Source of the DNA: Bordetella genomosp. 7
Lineage (GTDB): Bacteria; Pseudomonadota; Gammaproteobacteria; Burkholderiales; Burkholderiaceae_B
Assembly: GCF_002261265.1 (NCBI RefSeq)
Contig: NZ_NEVK01000008.1
Span: 124,001-188,000 of the forward strand
DNA: 64,000 bases
Reading direction: 5' to 3'
The position numbers and the translations under genes are program-made. Shown here one piece after another: positions 27,019 to 34,709 of the stretch (position 1 is the first letter of the stretch; each line of letters opens with the position of its first letter). Below the pieces are notes generated by a model. That model had not been told where the DNA came from and did not search any database. It saw nothing but the letters and a program-made list of their open reading frames with translations.

Positions 27019-27906
27019 ATGGCAGCACGTATCCGCAAGACGGTAGCCGCTGTGCTGGCATGCGCCGGCCTGCTTGCTGCCGTGCACCCGGCCCGGGGCG
27101 CGCAGGCGCCTGCCGCCGAACGGGTGGTGTCGCTGGGCGGCACCATTACCGAGATCGTCTATGCGCTGGGCCAGGGAAACCGGCTGGCGGGGGCCGACCT
27201 GTCCAGCCTGTACCCCGAGGCCGCGACCCGGCTGCCTCGAGTCGGCTATTACCGCGCGGTGCCTGTGGAAGGCGTGCTGGCGCTGCGGCCCGACTTGATT
27301 CTGGCGTCCGACCAGGCGGGCCCGCCGCCGGCCATCGCGCGCTTGCAGGAAGCAGGCGTTCCCCTGGCGATTGTGTCTGACGAGCCGACCGTATCGTCGC
27401 TATACGCGCGCATCCGCCAGGTGGCAGATGCGCTGGGCGTGCCCGGGCGCGGCGCGCAACTGGCCGATTCGGTAGCGCTTGCGCTGAACAAGGCGCAAGC
27501 CTTGCCCGAGTCGCATGCCCGCGCGGTGCTGATCATGAATCGAACGGGCACGCCGCTGGGCGCGGGCAGCAATACCGCGGCATCGCTGGTGCTGCAGCTA
27601 TCGGGGCTGGTGAACGTGCTGGACGAGCAGCAAGGCTACAAGCCGTTGTCGGCCGAGGCGTTGATGTCCCTGGCCCCGGACGTGATCGTGGTGCCGCGCA
27701 CGGCGCTCGAAGCATCGGGGGGAATGCGGCAACTGATGGCCATGCCGGGCCTGGCAGGCACGCCGGCCGCGGCCAACCAGTGTATTGTCGTCATGGACGA
27801 CCTGCTTATACTCGGCACGGGGCCTCGCCTGCCGCAGGCCATACGCACATTAAAGGAGACCGATTGTGTTGCTCGCCAAGGCCGGCGCGCCGATGGCGCC
27901 GCGTAG
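27019..27906 (+). CDS. hmuT: Periplasmic hemin-binding protein HmuT/BhuT
   Basis: A 295-residue class III solute-binding protein. A signal peptide ends near HPARGAQA, and the mature start ERVVSLGGTITEIVYALGQGNRLAGAD is the conserved opening of HmuT/BtuF proteins. The usual PRVGYYRAVPVEGVLALRPDLILAS segment holds the axial tyrosine region. It takes heme crossing the outer membrane to the HmuUV importer. The gene overlaps the next by 41 bp. Confidence 0.93.
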   Translation: MAARIRKTVAAVLACAGLLAAVHPARGAQAPAAERVVSLGGTITEIVYALGQGNRLAGADLSSLYPEAATRLPRVGYYRAVPVEGVLALRPDLILASDQAGPPPAIARLQEAGVPLAIVSDEPTVSSLYARIRQVADALGVPGRGAQLADSVALALNKAQALPESHARAVLIMNRTGTPLGAGSNTAASLVLQLSGLVNVLDEQQGYKPLSAEALMSLAPDVIVVPRTALEASGGMRQLMAMPGLAGTPAAANQCIVVMDDLLILGTGPRLPQAIRTLKETDCVARQGRRADGAA

Positions 27907-28900
27907 GCGCCCTGCCGGGCCGGCGCTGCTGGCATGCCTTGGCGTGGCGGCCTTGCTGGCGGCGGTGCTCGCATCGCTGAGCGGCGCAGTCGATATTCCG
28001 CTGGGCGATGCGCTGCGCGTGTTGTTTACCGACGCGCCCGCCCAGCCCGACGACATGCTGTGGCGCAATGTGCTGCTCGACATCCGCCTGCCCCGCGTAC
28101 TGTTCGCCGCCGTCGCCGGCGCTGCGCTGGCGATTGCGGGCGCTGCGATGCAGGCGCTGTTTCGCAACCCGCTTGCCGAGCCCGGCCTGGTGGGTATTTC
28201 GGCGGGAGGCGCTTTGGGGGCGGTGGCTGCCATCGTGCTGACCGCGGGCGGTTTTGCAATGACTGCGCCAGCGGCGTTCGCGGGCAGCCTGCTTGCCACA
28301 GGCGCCGCCTACGCGGTGGGACGGCGCGTGGCCGGCGTGGCGGGGCTGCTGTTGGCAGGCATCGCCATCAATACGGTGGCAGGCAGCTTGATCGGCCTGC
28401 TGACCTACATGGCCTCGGACGCGCAACTGCGCGACCTTACCTTCTGGAGCATGGGCAGCCTGGCCGGCGCCAACTGGGCCTTGCTGGGCTTTCTGGCGCC
28501 GTGGACGCTGATATGGTCGGCATGGCTGATGCGGCAATGGCGCGCCATGAACGCTTTGCTGCTGGGCGAGCGCGAAGCGCAGCATTTGGGTTTTGCGCTG
28601 GTTGCGGTGCGGTACAGGCTGGTCGTGGCCACGGCCTTGATCGTTGGCCCCCTGGTTGCCGCCACCGGCGGCATCGGGTTCGTGGGGTTGGTCGTGCCGC
28701 ACCTGGTGCGCATGACGCTGGGCGCAGACCACCGCTGGCTGCTGCCGGGCTCGATGCTGGCCGGCGCGCTGGCGCTGACGCTGGCCGATTGGCTGGCCCG
28801 CGTTGTGGTTGTTCCGGCAGAACTGCCGATAGGCCTGGTCACCAGCCTGGTGGGCGGCCCGTTCTTCTTGTGGCTGCTGGCCAGGGGTAGGCGCTACTGA
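27866..28900 (+). CDS. hmuU: Hemin ABC transporter permease HmuU/BhuU
   Basis: A 344-residue FecCD-family permease with about ten membrane helices. RLPRVLFAAVAGAALAIAGAAMQALFRNPLAEPGLVGIS is split in the protein by the membrane loop but both parts are visible, and GGIGFVGLVVPHLVRMTLG is the family signature. The GTG start at 27866 is chosen because AGGAG ends 7 bp before it; a later ATG at 27893 has no site. It overlaps hmuT by 41 bp, and its stop overlaps the hmuV start (TGATG). Confidence 0.94.
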   Translation: MLLAKAGAPMAPRRRPAGPALLACLGVAALLAAVLASLSGAVDIPLGDALRVLFTDAPAQPDDMLWRNVLLDIRLPRVLFAAVAGAALAIAGAAMQALFRNPLAEPGLVGISAGGALGAVAAIVLTAGGFAMTAPAAFAGSLLATGAAYAVGRRVAGVAGLLLAGIAINTVAGSLIGLLTYMASDAQLRDLTFWSMGSLAGANWALLGFLAPWTLIWSAWLMRQWRAMNALLLGEREAQHLGFALVAVRYRLVVATALIVGPLVAATGGIGFVGLVVPHLVRMTLGADHRWLLPGSMLAGALALTLADWLARVVVVPAELPIGLVTSLVGGPFFLWLLARGRRY

Positions 28901-29688
28901 TGAGCCTGCGCACCATCGACCTTGCCCTGTCGCGCAATGGCGCGCGCCTGCTGTCGGGCGTGTCGCTGACCATCGAACCCGGCTGCGTGCTGGGGCTGCT
29001 GGGCGCCAACGGCGCCGGCAAATCGACGCTGCTGGCGGCGCTGGCCGGCGAGCTTGCGCCCGACAGCGGCCACATCGAAATGAACGGCGCCGCGCTGGGC
29101 GCACTGCCGGCGCGACGCCAGGCGCGGCAGCGCGCGGTGCTGCCACAGAAGCCCTCTTTGACCTTTGACCTGGGCGTGCACGAAGTGGTAGCCATGGGCG
29201 CCTACCCGTTCCCCGAACTGGACCCCGTGCAAGTGCAGGAGCTTGCCGACGCCGCGCTGGCCATGGCCGGGGTGCCGCAACTGGCGGCGCGCCGCTATCC
29301 CGAGCTATCGGGCGGCGAGCAGCAACGCGTGCAGTTCGCGCGCGTGCTGGCGCAATGCCAGGCGCTGTACGACCGGCAGGCGCCGCGCTATATGCTGCTG
29401 GACGAGCCGATATCCAGCCTGGATCCCAGGCACCAGATCGAGCTGCTGGGCACGACCGCGTCCCTGGCGCACGATCACGGCATGGGTGTACTGGTGGTGC
29501 TGCACGACATCAATCTTGCCGCGCGCTGGTGCGACCGTATCGTCATGCTGGGCGGGGGCACGGTCGCGGCGGATGGGCCGCCGGCCGCGGTGCTGACACC
29601 CGCCACCTTGCGCCAGGTATATGACATCGAGGCGGATGTGCTGGCGCATCCCACCTTGCCGGGGCGGCTGCTGGTGCTGCCGCACTGA
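28900..29688 (+). CDS. hmuV: Hemin ABC transporter ATP-binding protein HmuV/BhuV
   Basis: A 262-residue ABC ATPase of the FecE/BtuD group. Walker A is GANGAGKST near residue 39, the signature is LSGGEQQRVQFARVL, and Walker B is YMLLDEP followed by SSLDPRHQ. The H-loop is VLHDINLAARWCD. The LAQC...YDRQAPRY insertion between signature and Walker B is seen in hemin importers. It completes hmuSTUV. No TonB-dependent heme receptor gene (bhuR) or hurIR pair adjoins the operon, unlike the Bordetella bhu locus. Confidence 0.94.
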   Translation: MSLRTIDLALSRNGARLLSGVSLTIEPGCVLGLLGANGAGKSTLLAALAGELAPDSGHIEMNGAALGALPARRQARQRAVLPQKPSLTFDLGVHEVVAMGAYPFPELDPVQVQELADAALAMAGVPQLAARRYPELSGGEQQRVQFARVLAQCQALYDRQAPRYMLLDEPISSLDPRHQIELLGTTASLAHDHGMGVLVVLHDINLAARWCDRIVMLGGGTVAADGPPAAVLTPATLRQVYDIEADVLAHPTLPGRLLVLPH

Positions 29689-29710
29689 CGCGTGCGGCAT
29701 CGGCTGCGCG

Positions 29711-31216
29711 CTACTCTTTGCGAAACGGGAATGTCATTTCGGCATACCGCACAAACCGCGAACCGCGCGTGATGCGGTAACCCGCCCATACGGCCAGGAA
29801 AACCGGTATGCCGATATACGTTGCCGCCGCGCCCACCCAATCGATGCGGTCCTGCAGGAAGGCTTCGTAGTTCTGCCCCAGGGTGATCAGCAGGCACAGG
29901 GCAAACGCAAATATCGGCCCGAACGGGAAGAACGGCGATACGTACGGCAGATCGGCCAGCCGGCCGCCCTGGGCAACGTATCCGCGCCGGAAGCGGTAGT
30001 GGCTGATGGCGATGCCCAGCCACGCAATGAAGCCCGTCATGCCGGACGTGTTCAACAGCCAGATGTACACGTCGTTGGGGCTATAGACGAACGACAGGAA
30101 ACACAGCGCGGCCAGCGCCGTGGTGGCCAGCAATGCCCGCACGGGCACGCCCGCGGCGGACACGCGGGCGAACATGGCCGGCGCCTTGCCCTCGCACGCC
30201 AGGGCGTACAGCATGCGCGTGGCCGCATACATGCCGGAGTTGCCGGCCGACAGCACCGATGTCAGCACCACCGCGTTCATGATGGAAGCTGCAGCCAGCA
30301 GCCCCGCGCGCTCGAAGATCAGCGCGAACGGGCTGACGCTGATGTCGGTGACGTCGTTGCGCAGCAGCTGCGGATCGGTATAGGGAATCAGCAGGCCGAT
30401 AACGCCGATGGCCAGCACATAGAACAGCAGGATGCGCCAGAATACCTGCCGCACGGCGCGGGGAATGTTGCGCGCCGGGTCTTTGGATTCGCCGGCCGCG
30501 ATGCCGATGAGCTCGGTGCCCTGGAACGAGAACCCCACCACCATCGCCACGCCTATCATGGCCGCAAAGCCGCCGGCAAAGGGCGCGTCGCCGGTCGTCC
30601 AGTTCTGCCAGCCACCGGCTTCGCCGCCGCGGATGATGCCCAGCAGCATCATTACGCCCAGCGCGATGAACACCACCACCGCCACCACCTTGATAAGCGC
30701 GAACCAGAACTCGGCCTCGCCGAAGCCGCGCGCGGACAAGGCGTTCAGGCCGAAGGTCAGCGCCAGGAACAGCGCGCTCCAGTACACGCCCGGCACGTCG
30801 GGAAACCAGTACGCCATGACCAGTTGCGCCGCCACCAGGTCCACGGCCACCGTAACGGCCCAGTTGTACCAGTAGTTCCAACCCAGCGCGAAGCCGAAGC
30901 CGGGCTCGACATACCGTGCGCCATAAGTAGAGAACGAGCCCGACACCGGCATGGCGGCGGCCAGTTCACCCAGGCTGGTCATCAGGAAATAGACCATGAG
31001 GCCAATGAGCGCGTAGCCCAGCAGCGCCCCGCCCGGGCCTGCCTGGGCGATGGTATTGCCGGATGCGACAAACAGCCCCGTGCCTATCGACCCGCCGACC
31101 GCGATCATCGACAGGTGGCGCGTGGCCAGGGTGCGGCGCAGGCCGCCGGACGGCGCGCCGTGGGGGGAAGCCAGGTCCGCTTCGTTGCGGCGTTGAGATT
31201 CGGCCAAGGTGGGCAT
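29711..31216 (-). CDS. Amino acid permease of the APC superfamily, LysP-like
   Basis: A 501-residue transporter with about twelve membrane helices. The N-terminal HLSMIAVGGSIGTGLFVASG is the first-helix signature of amino acid:cation symporters, and FSFQGTELIGIAAGESKDP is the helix-6 segment that distinguishes the LysP/GabP/AroP branch. Overall features fit lysine-specific permease best, but substrate assignment by eye is uncertain. It is convergent with hmuV and 17 bp downstream of the dbpA stop region on the same strand. Confidence 0.88.
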   Translation of the reverse strand: MPTLAESQRRNEADLASPHGAPSGGLRRTLATRHLSMIAVGGSIGTGLFVASGNTIAQAGPGGALLGYALIGLMVYFLMTSLGELAAAMPVSGSFSTYGARYVEPGFGFALGWNYWYNWAVTVAVDLVAAQLVMAYWFPDVPGVYWSALFLALTFGLNALSARGFGEAEFWFALIKVVAVVVFIALGVMMLLGIIRGGEAGGWQNWTTGDAPFAGGFAAMIGVAMVVGFSFQGTELIGIAAGESKDPARNIPRAVRQVFWRILLFYVLAIGVIGLLIPYTDPQLLRNDVTDISVSPFALIFERAGLLAAASIMNAVVLTSVLSAGNSGMYAATRMLYALACEGKAPAMFARVSAAGVPVRALLATTALAALCFLSFVYSPNDVYIWLLNTSGMTGFIAWLGIAISHYRFRRGYVAQGGRLADLPYVSPFFPFGPIFAFALCLLITLGQNYEAFLQDRIDWVGAAATYIGIPVFLAVWAGYRITRGSRFVRYAEMTFPFRKE

Positions 31217-31233
31217 CCTGTATACGCGAGGCC

Positions 31234-32622
31234 TCAGAACTCTTCAAGGAAGCGCATGCGAAAGCGCCGGCCCTTGATGTTGCTGTTGGATATGCGCGCA
31301 AACGCCTGCTTGGCAATCGAGCGGTCGAGCGCGACATAGGCGCTGTACTCGGTGATATTGATCTTGCCCACTTGCTCGAAGGCCAGGCCGCCATCGCCCG
31401 TCAGCGCGCCCACCACGTCGCCGGGACGCAGTTTGTCTTTCTTGCCGCCTTGTATGCACAGCGTCACCATGGGCGCGCGCAACGGGCGGTCGGACTTGGG
31501 CCGCAACGACTTGATGTCGCCCCACTTCAGGGGCGCGCCTTGATATTGCTCGATCAGGTTCGCCCAGCGCATTTCGTCGGGCGAACACAGGCTCAGCGCC
31601 AGGCCCTTCTGGTCGCCACGGCCGCTGCGGCCCACGCGGTGCACGTGCACCTCGGTGTCTTTGGTGACGTCTACATTGATTACGGCGCCCAGGTGCTGGA
31701 TGTCCAGGCCGCGCGCCGCGACATCGGTGGCCACCAGCACGGCGCAGCTCTGGTTGGCAAACTGGATAAGTATCTCGTCGCGCTCGCGCTGTTCCAGATC
31801 GCCATTGAGCGCATGGGCGCTGATGCCTTCGGCCCGCAGCCGTTCAACCAGGTCATGGCTGCGTATCTTGGTATTGCAGAACGCCAGGGTGGATGACGGC
31901 CGGAAATGAGACAGCAAGGCCACCACGGCGTCCAGCCGGGCATCTTCGTCGATTTCGTAGAAGATCTGCTCGATGCGGCTGGCGTCGTGCTGGGCCTCGA
32001 CTTTGACTTCGGCCGGGTTGCGCAGGAAGCGCGCGCTGAGCTTGCGGATGTTGTCGGGGTAAGTTGCCGAGAACATCAGCGTCTGGCGGCGCGGCGGACA
32101 ATGCGACGCAATCGCGACGATTTCATCGTAGAACCCCATGTCGACCATGCGGTCGGCCTCGTCCAGCACCAGCGTGGTCAGCGCCGACAAGTCCAGGCTG
32201 CCGCGCTGCAGATGGTCTTGCACCCGGCCGGGCGTGCCCACCACCAGGTGCGCGCCGCGCGCCAGGGATTCGGCTTGCGGACGCGCCGCGGCGCCGCCGC
32301 ACAGCGTCAGCACCTTGACGTTGGGAATCAGGCGCGCCAGGCGGCGCAGCTCCTGCGCGACCTGGTCGGCCAGTTCGCGCGTCGGGCACAACACCAGCGC
32401 CTGGGGCGCAAGCCGGTCGATATCGAGCTTTTGCAGCAGTCCCAGCCCGAACGCGGCCGTTTTGCCGCTGCCCGTCCTGGCTTGCGCAATAACGTCGCGG
32501 CCTTCCAGGATCAGGGGCAGGCTCTGCGCCTGGATGGGCGTCATCTGGGTAAAGCTCAGGCTCTGCAGGTTTTCCTGCAAGGCGGGGCCGAGGGCAAGCG
32601 TGGAAAAGGAGGTAGAAGTCAC
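31234..32622 (-). CDS. dbpA: DEAD-box ATP-dependent RNA helicase DbpA
   Basis: A 462-residue DEAD-box helicase. Q motif FTQMTPIQAQSLP, motif I ARTGSGKTAAFG, motif II LDEADRM, motif III SATYP and motif VI HRVGRSGR are all present. The C-terminal 75 residues (from KDKLRPGDVVGAL to the end) form the RRM-like domain that in DbpA recognises hairpin 92 of 23S rRNA, so a role in large-subunit assembly is expected. Confidence 0.94.
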   Translation of the reverse strand: MTSTSFSTLALGPALQENLQSLSFTQMTPIQAQSLPLILEGRDVIAQARTGSGKTAAFGLGLLQKLDIDRLAPQALVLCPTRELADQVAQELRRLARLIPNVKVLTLCGGAAARPQAESLARGAHLVVGTPGRVQDHLQRGSLDLSALTTLVLDEADRMVDMGFYDEIVAIASHCPPRRQTLMFSATYPDNIRKLSARFLRNPAEVKVEAQHDASRIEQIFYEIDEDARLDAVVALLSHFRPSSTLAFCNTKIRSHDLVERLRAEGISAHALNGDLEQRERDEILIQFANQSCAVLVATDVAARGLDIQHLGAVINVDVTKDTEVHVHRVGRSGRGDQKGLALSLCSPDEMRWANLIEQYQGAPLKWGDIKSLRPKSDRPLRAPMVTLCIQGGKKDKLRPGDVVGALTGDGGLAFEQVGKINITEYSAYVALDRSIAKQAFARISNSNIKGRRFRMRFLEEF

Positions 32623-32765
32623 GAAACAAGGAAAAATCGGTGCCTGGAAATGGCCAACAGTGTAATCGCGCCGAGCCTGACAGCTGATAACCTTGAGAGC
32701 TTATACATTGAAGGCCGGCCTTCGGCAGACCGGCGTGGCGCTCTTGAACGGGACGGTTACATCTG

Positions 32766-33317
32766 ATGGTCGCGATAAACAGATTTGCGTTGGCATGCAC
32801 AGCCCTGGTGTTTTCCACTGTATGGCCGGCAATGGCCCAGCACCATGGTCACGGGCCCCGTGGCCACACCGACGGCCAGGCCGGCCCGTACGCCGGCATG
32901 CAAGGCCGTGCGATCAAGGCGCTTTCTCCCCAGCAGATCGATGGCCTGCTCAACGGCCGAGGCATGGGCATGGCGATGCCGGCCGAACTCAATGGCTACC
33001 CCGGGCCCTTGCACGTGCTGGAGTTGGCCGCCGAACTCAAGCTATCTGACCTGCAAGCCGCGCGCACGCGCGAGCTATATGCGGAAATGCTGAAAGATGC
33101 GCGGGCCGCCGGCCAGCAGGTGATCGACGCGGAACGCGAACTGGACGCGCTGTTCGCCGACAAGAAGGCTACCCGGGACAACGTGGCAGCGTCCACCGCC
33201 AAAGCCGCGGCAGCCCACGGCAAGTTGCGCGCAACCCACCTGCGGTACCACTTGAGCATGATGGAAATCCTGTCCGCCGGCCAAGTTGCCCAGTACGAGA
33301 TGTTGCGCGGGTATTAG
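32766..33317 (+). CDS. Periplasmic Spy/CpxP-like helical protein
   Basis: A 183-residue exported protein. The signal peptide ends near WPAMAQ, followed by a His/Gly-rich segment (HHGHGPRGH). The rest is alpha-helical, with LGLSDLQ-like LKLSDLQAARTRELYAEM and a long charged helix rich in Ala, Glu and Lys. Composition and helix pattern resemble Spy/CpxP/ZraP envelope-stress or metal-binding proteins. Homology is not certain by eye and the classical LTXXQ motif is only approximate. It stands alone, divergent from dbpA. Confidence 0.6.
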   Translation: MVAINRFALACTALVFSTVWPAMAQHHGHGPRGHTDGQAGPYAGMQGRAIKALSPQQIDGLLNGRGMGMAMPAELNGYPGPLHVLELAAELKLSDLQAARTRELYAEMLKDARAAGQQVIDAERELDALFADKKATRDNVAASTAKAAAAHGKLRATHLRYHLSMMEILSAGQVAQYEMLRGY

Positions 33318-33421
33318 CGCCCTGCTCCTGCCCCGGGGCCAATGGGCAGGCACGGCACTTGCGACGCTCTGTCGGCACGCGGGCATGTCGCCCGACCATC
33401 CCACCCATTACGGAGAAGAGC

Positions 33422-33871
33422 ATGGCCGACAATGTGATCAAGGTACTGAACGACCTTATTGAAACGTCCAAGAACGGTGAAAAGGGCTTTGAAGCCGCCG
33501 CCGAAGACACCAAGAACGCCGAACTGCAGACCCTGTTCCGTAACCGGGCGCGCGACTGCGCGGCGGGCGCGGCCGAACTGCAGACGTTGGTGGCGCAATT
33601 GGGCGGCAAGCCCGAGGACAGCGGCACGGTGGCCGGCGCGGTGCATCGCGGCTGGACGAACCTGAAGGCCGCCGTCACTGGCCGCAGCGACGCGGCCATC
33701 CTGGAAGAATGCGAGCGCGGCGAAGACGTCGCCAAGGCGCAATATGCCGATGCGCTGAAGGAAGCGCTGCCGGAGAACATCCGCGCAGTGGTCGAACGCC
33801 AGTATCAGGGCGTGCTGCGCAACCACGACCAGGTGCGCGACCTGCGCAACCGCTATAAGGCCGCAGAATAG
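33422..33871 (+). CDS. PA2169-type four-helix bundle protein (DUF2383)
   Basis: A 149-residue cytoplasmic helical protein. NVIKVLNDLIETSKNGEKGFEAAAEDTKNAEL at the N-terminus (shown here in outline) is the hallmark of the ferritin-like DUF2383 family found in stress-related loci. The later ILEECERGEDVAKAQYADAL helix pairs with it. The ATG at 33422 lies just after a GGAGAAGAGC site. Function is unknown; a Rho-independent-like terminator follows. Confidence 0.85.
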   Translation: MADNVIKVLNDLIETSKNGEKGFEAAAEDTKNAELQTLFRNRARDCAAGAAELQTLVAQLGGKPEDSGTVAGAVHRGWTNLKAAVTGRSDAAILEECERGEDVAKAQYADALKEALPENIRAVVERQYQGVLRNHDQVRDLRNRYKAAE

Positions 33872-33882
33872 TCGGCCAGATG

Positions 33883-33906
33883 CGCCCGGCCCCGGGCCGG
33901 GCGTTT
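33883..33906 (+). terminator. Hairpin terminator after the DUF2383 gene
   Basis: A perfect 8-bp GC stem (CGCCCGGC with GCCGGGCG) and 5-base loop starts 12 bp after the stop and is followed by TTT. The T-run is short, as is common in GC-rich genomes. Confidence 0.6.
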
Positions 33907-33956
33907 CACGACGCTCGCAATGCGCGGGCTGTGCGGCAGACGTGCCGGATAGAGGG

Positions 33957-34652
33957 CTACCCGATTGGCGCGTTATCGAACAAAAAGCGAACGGTTGCCA
34001 TCATGCGCGGCTGGTTCGTGGTGTTGATCGATGGTGTGTGCAGTACACGCATGTCCATCAAGAACACGTCGCCGGCGCTGCCGGCCATTTCCACCAGCGT
34101 CGTGTGTAAGTCGCGCAGGCGCGCGGCCAGATCTGGGCCGCCCTGCTTGAGCGCATCGCGCAGGTCCGCGGCCGCCGCACCCATGCGGTGCGAACCCGCC
34201 AAGGCCAGGGTGGCCCCGCCCCGCTGTGCGACGTCATCGATCAGAACGAACGCCTGGATGCCCGGCAGGCTGCCGGGCAGGGCGCCTTTTACGTCCACAT
34301 GCCAGTTCAGGCGCTGCAGTGTCCAGTCGCCCTGGCGCGGCGGGGACAGCAATAAGCGCGCGTCCTGGATTACCGCGGGCCGGCGCCCGGCAAGCCCCGC
34401 GACTTCGCCAAGAAGCGCCGGGGTGACCAATGCCTGATGCAGGCCCGGACACTGCGTCAATGACGACAGTTTCGCTATTTGCTGAAACGCCGGCATGGTG
34501 CGCAGCGATCTGGACAAACCCGGCACGCCCGACAATCGCTTCCATTCTTCTTTCAACGCCTGACGAAGCGGCGCCAGATACTTCACGGCGTAAAAGCCGG
34601 GAAACCGCACGTAGCCGTGCGTGGCAAAGAACTGGGCAGTGGCAGGCGTCAT
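33957..34652 (-). CDS. Phytanoyl-CoA dioxygenase (PhyH) family protein
   Basis: A 231-residue Fe(II)/2-oxoglutarate-type oxygenase. It opens TPATAQFFATHGYVRFPGF, the usual PhyH entry. The iron ligands are visible as HVD in LNWHVDVKG and the distal His in MRVLHTPS, with a later Arg (NQPRMMATVRF) suited to bind 2-oxoglutarate. The substrate is unknown. It is convergent with the DUF2383 gene and lies just downstream of the helicase gene on the same strand with a 57-bp gap. Confidence 0.85.
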   Translation of the reverse strand: MTPATAQFFATHGYVRFPGFYAVKYLAPLRQALKEEWKRLSGVPGLSRSLRTMPAFQQIAKLSSLTQCPGLHQALVTPALLGEVAGLAGRRPAVIQDARLLLSPPRQGDWTLQRLNWHVDVKGALPGSLPGIQAFVLIDDVAQRGGATLALAGSHRMGAAAADLRDALKQGGPDLAARLRDLHTTLVEMAGSAGDVFLMDMRVLHTPSINTTNQPRMMATVRFLFDNAPIG

Positions 34653-34709
34653 GGCGGTTTCAGTCGTTGCAACGAGCCGCGGGACGCTGCGCGCCTCATT
34701 GCAGGCACC

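Noticed and set aside
29621-31339. A 572-residue open frame antisense to the amino acid permease
   Set aside because: Composition is typical of shadow frames, and the permease frame has clear membrane helices and motifs.
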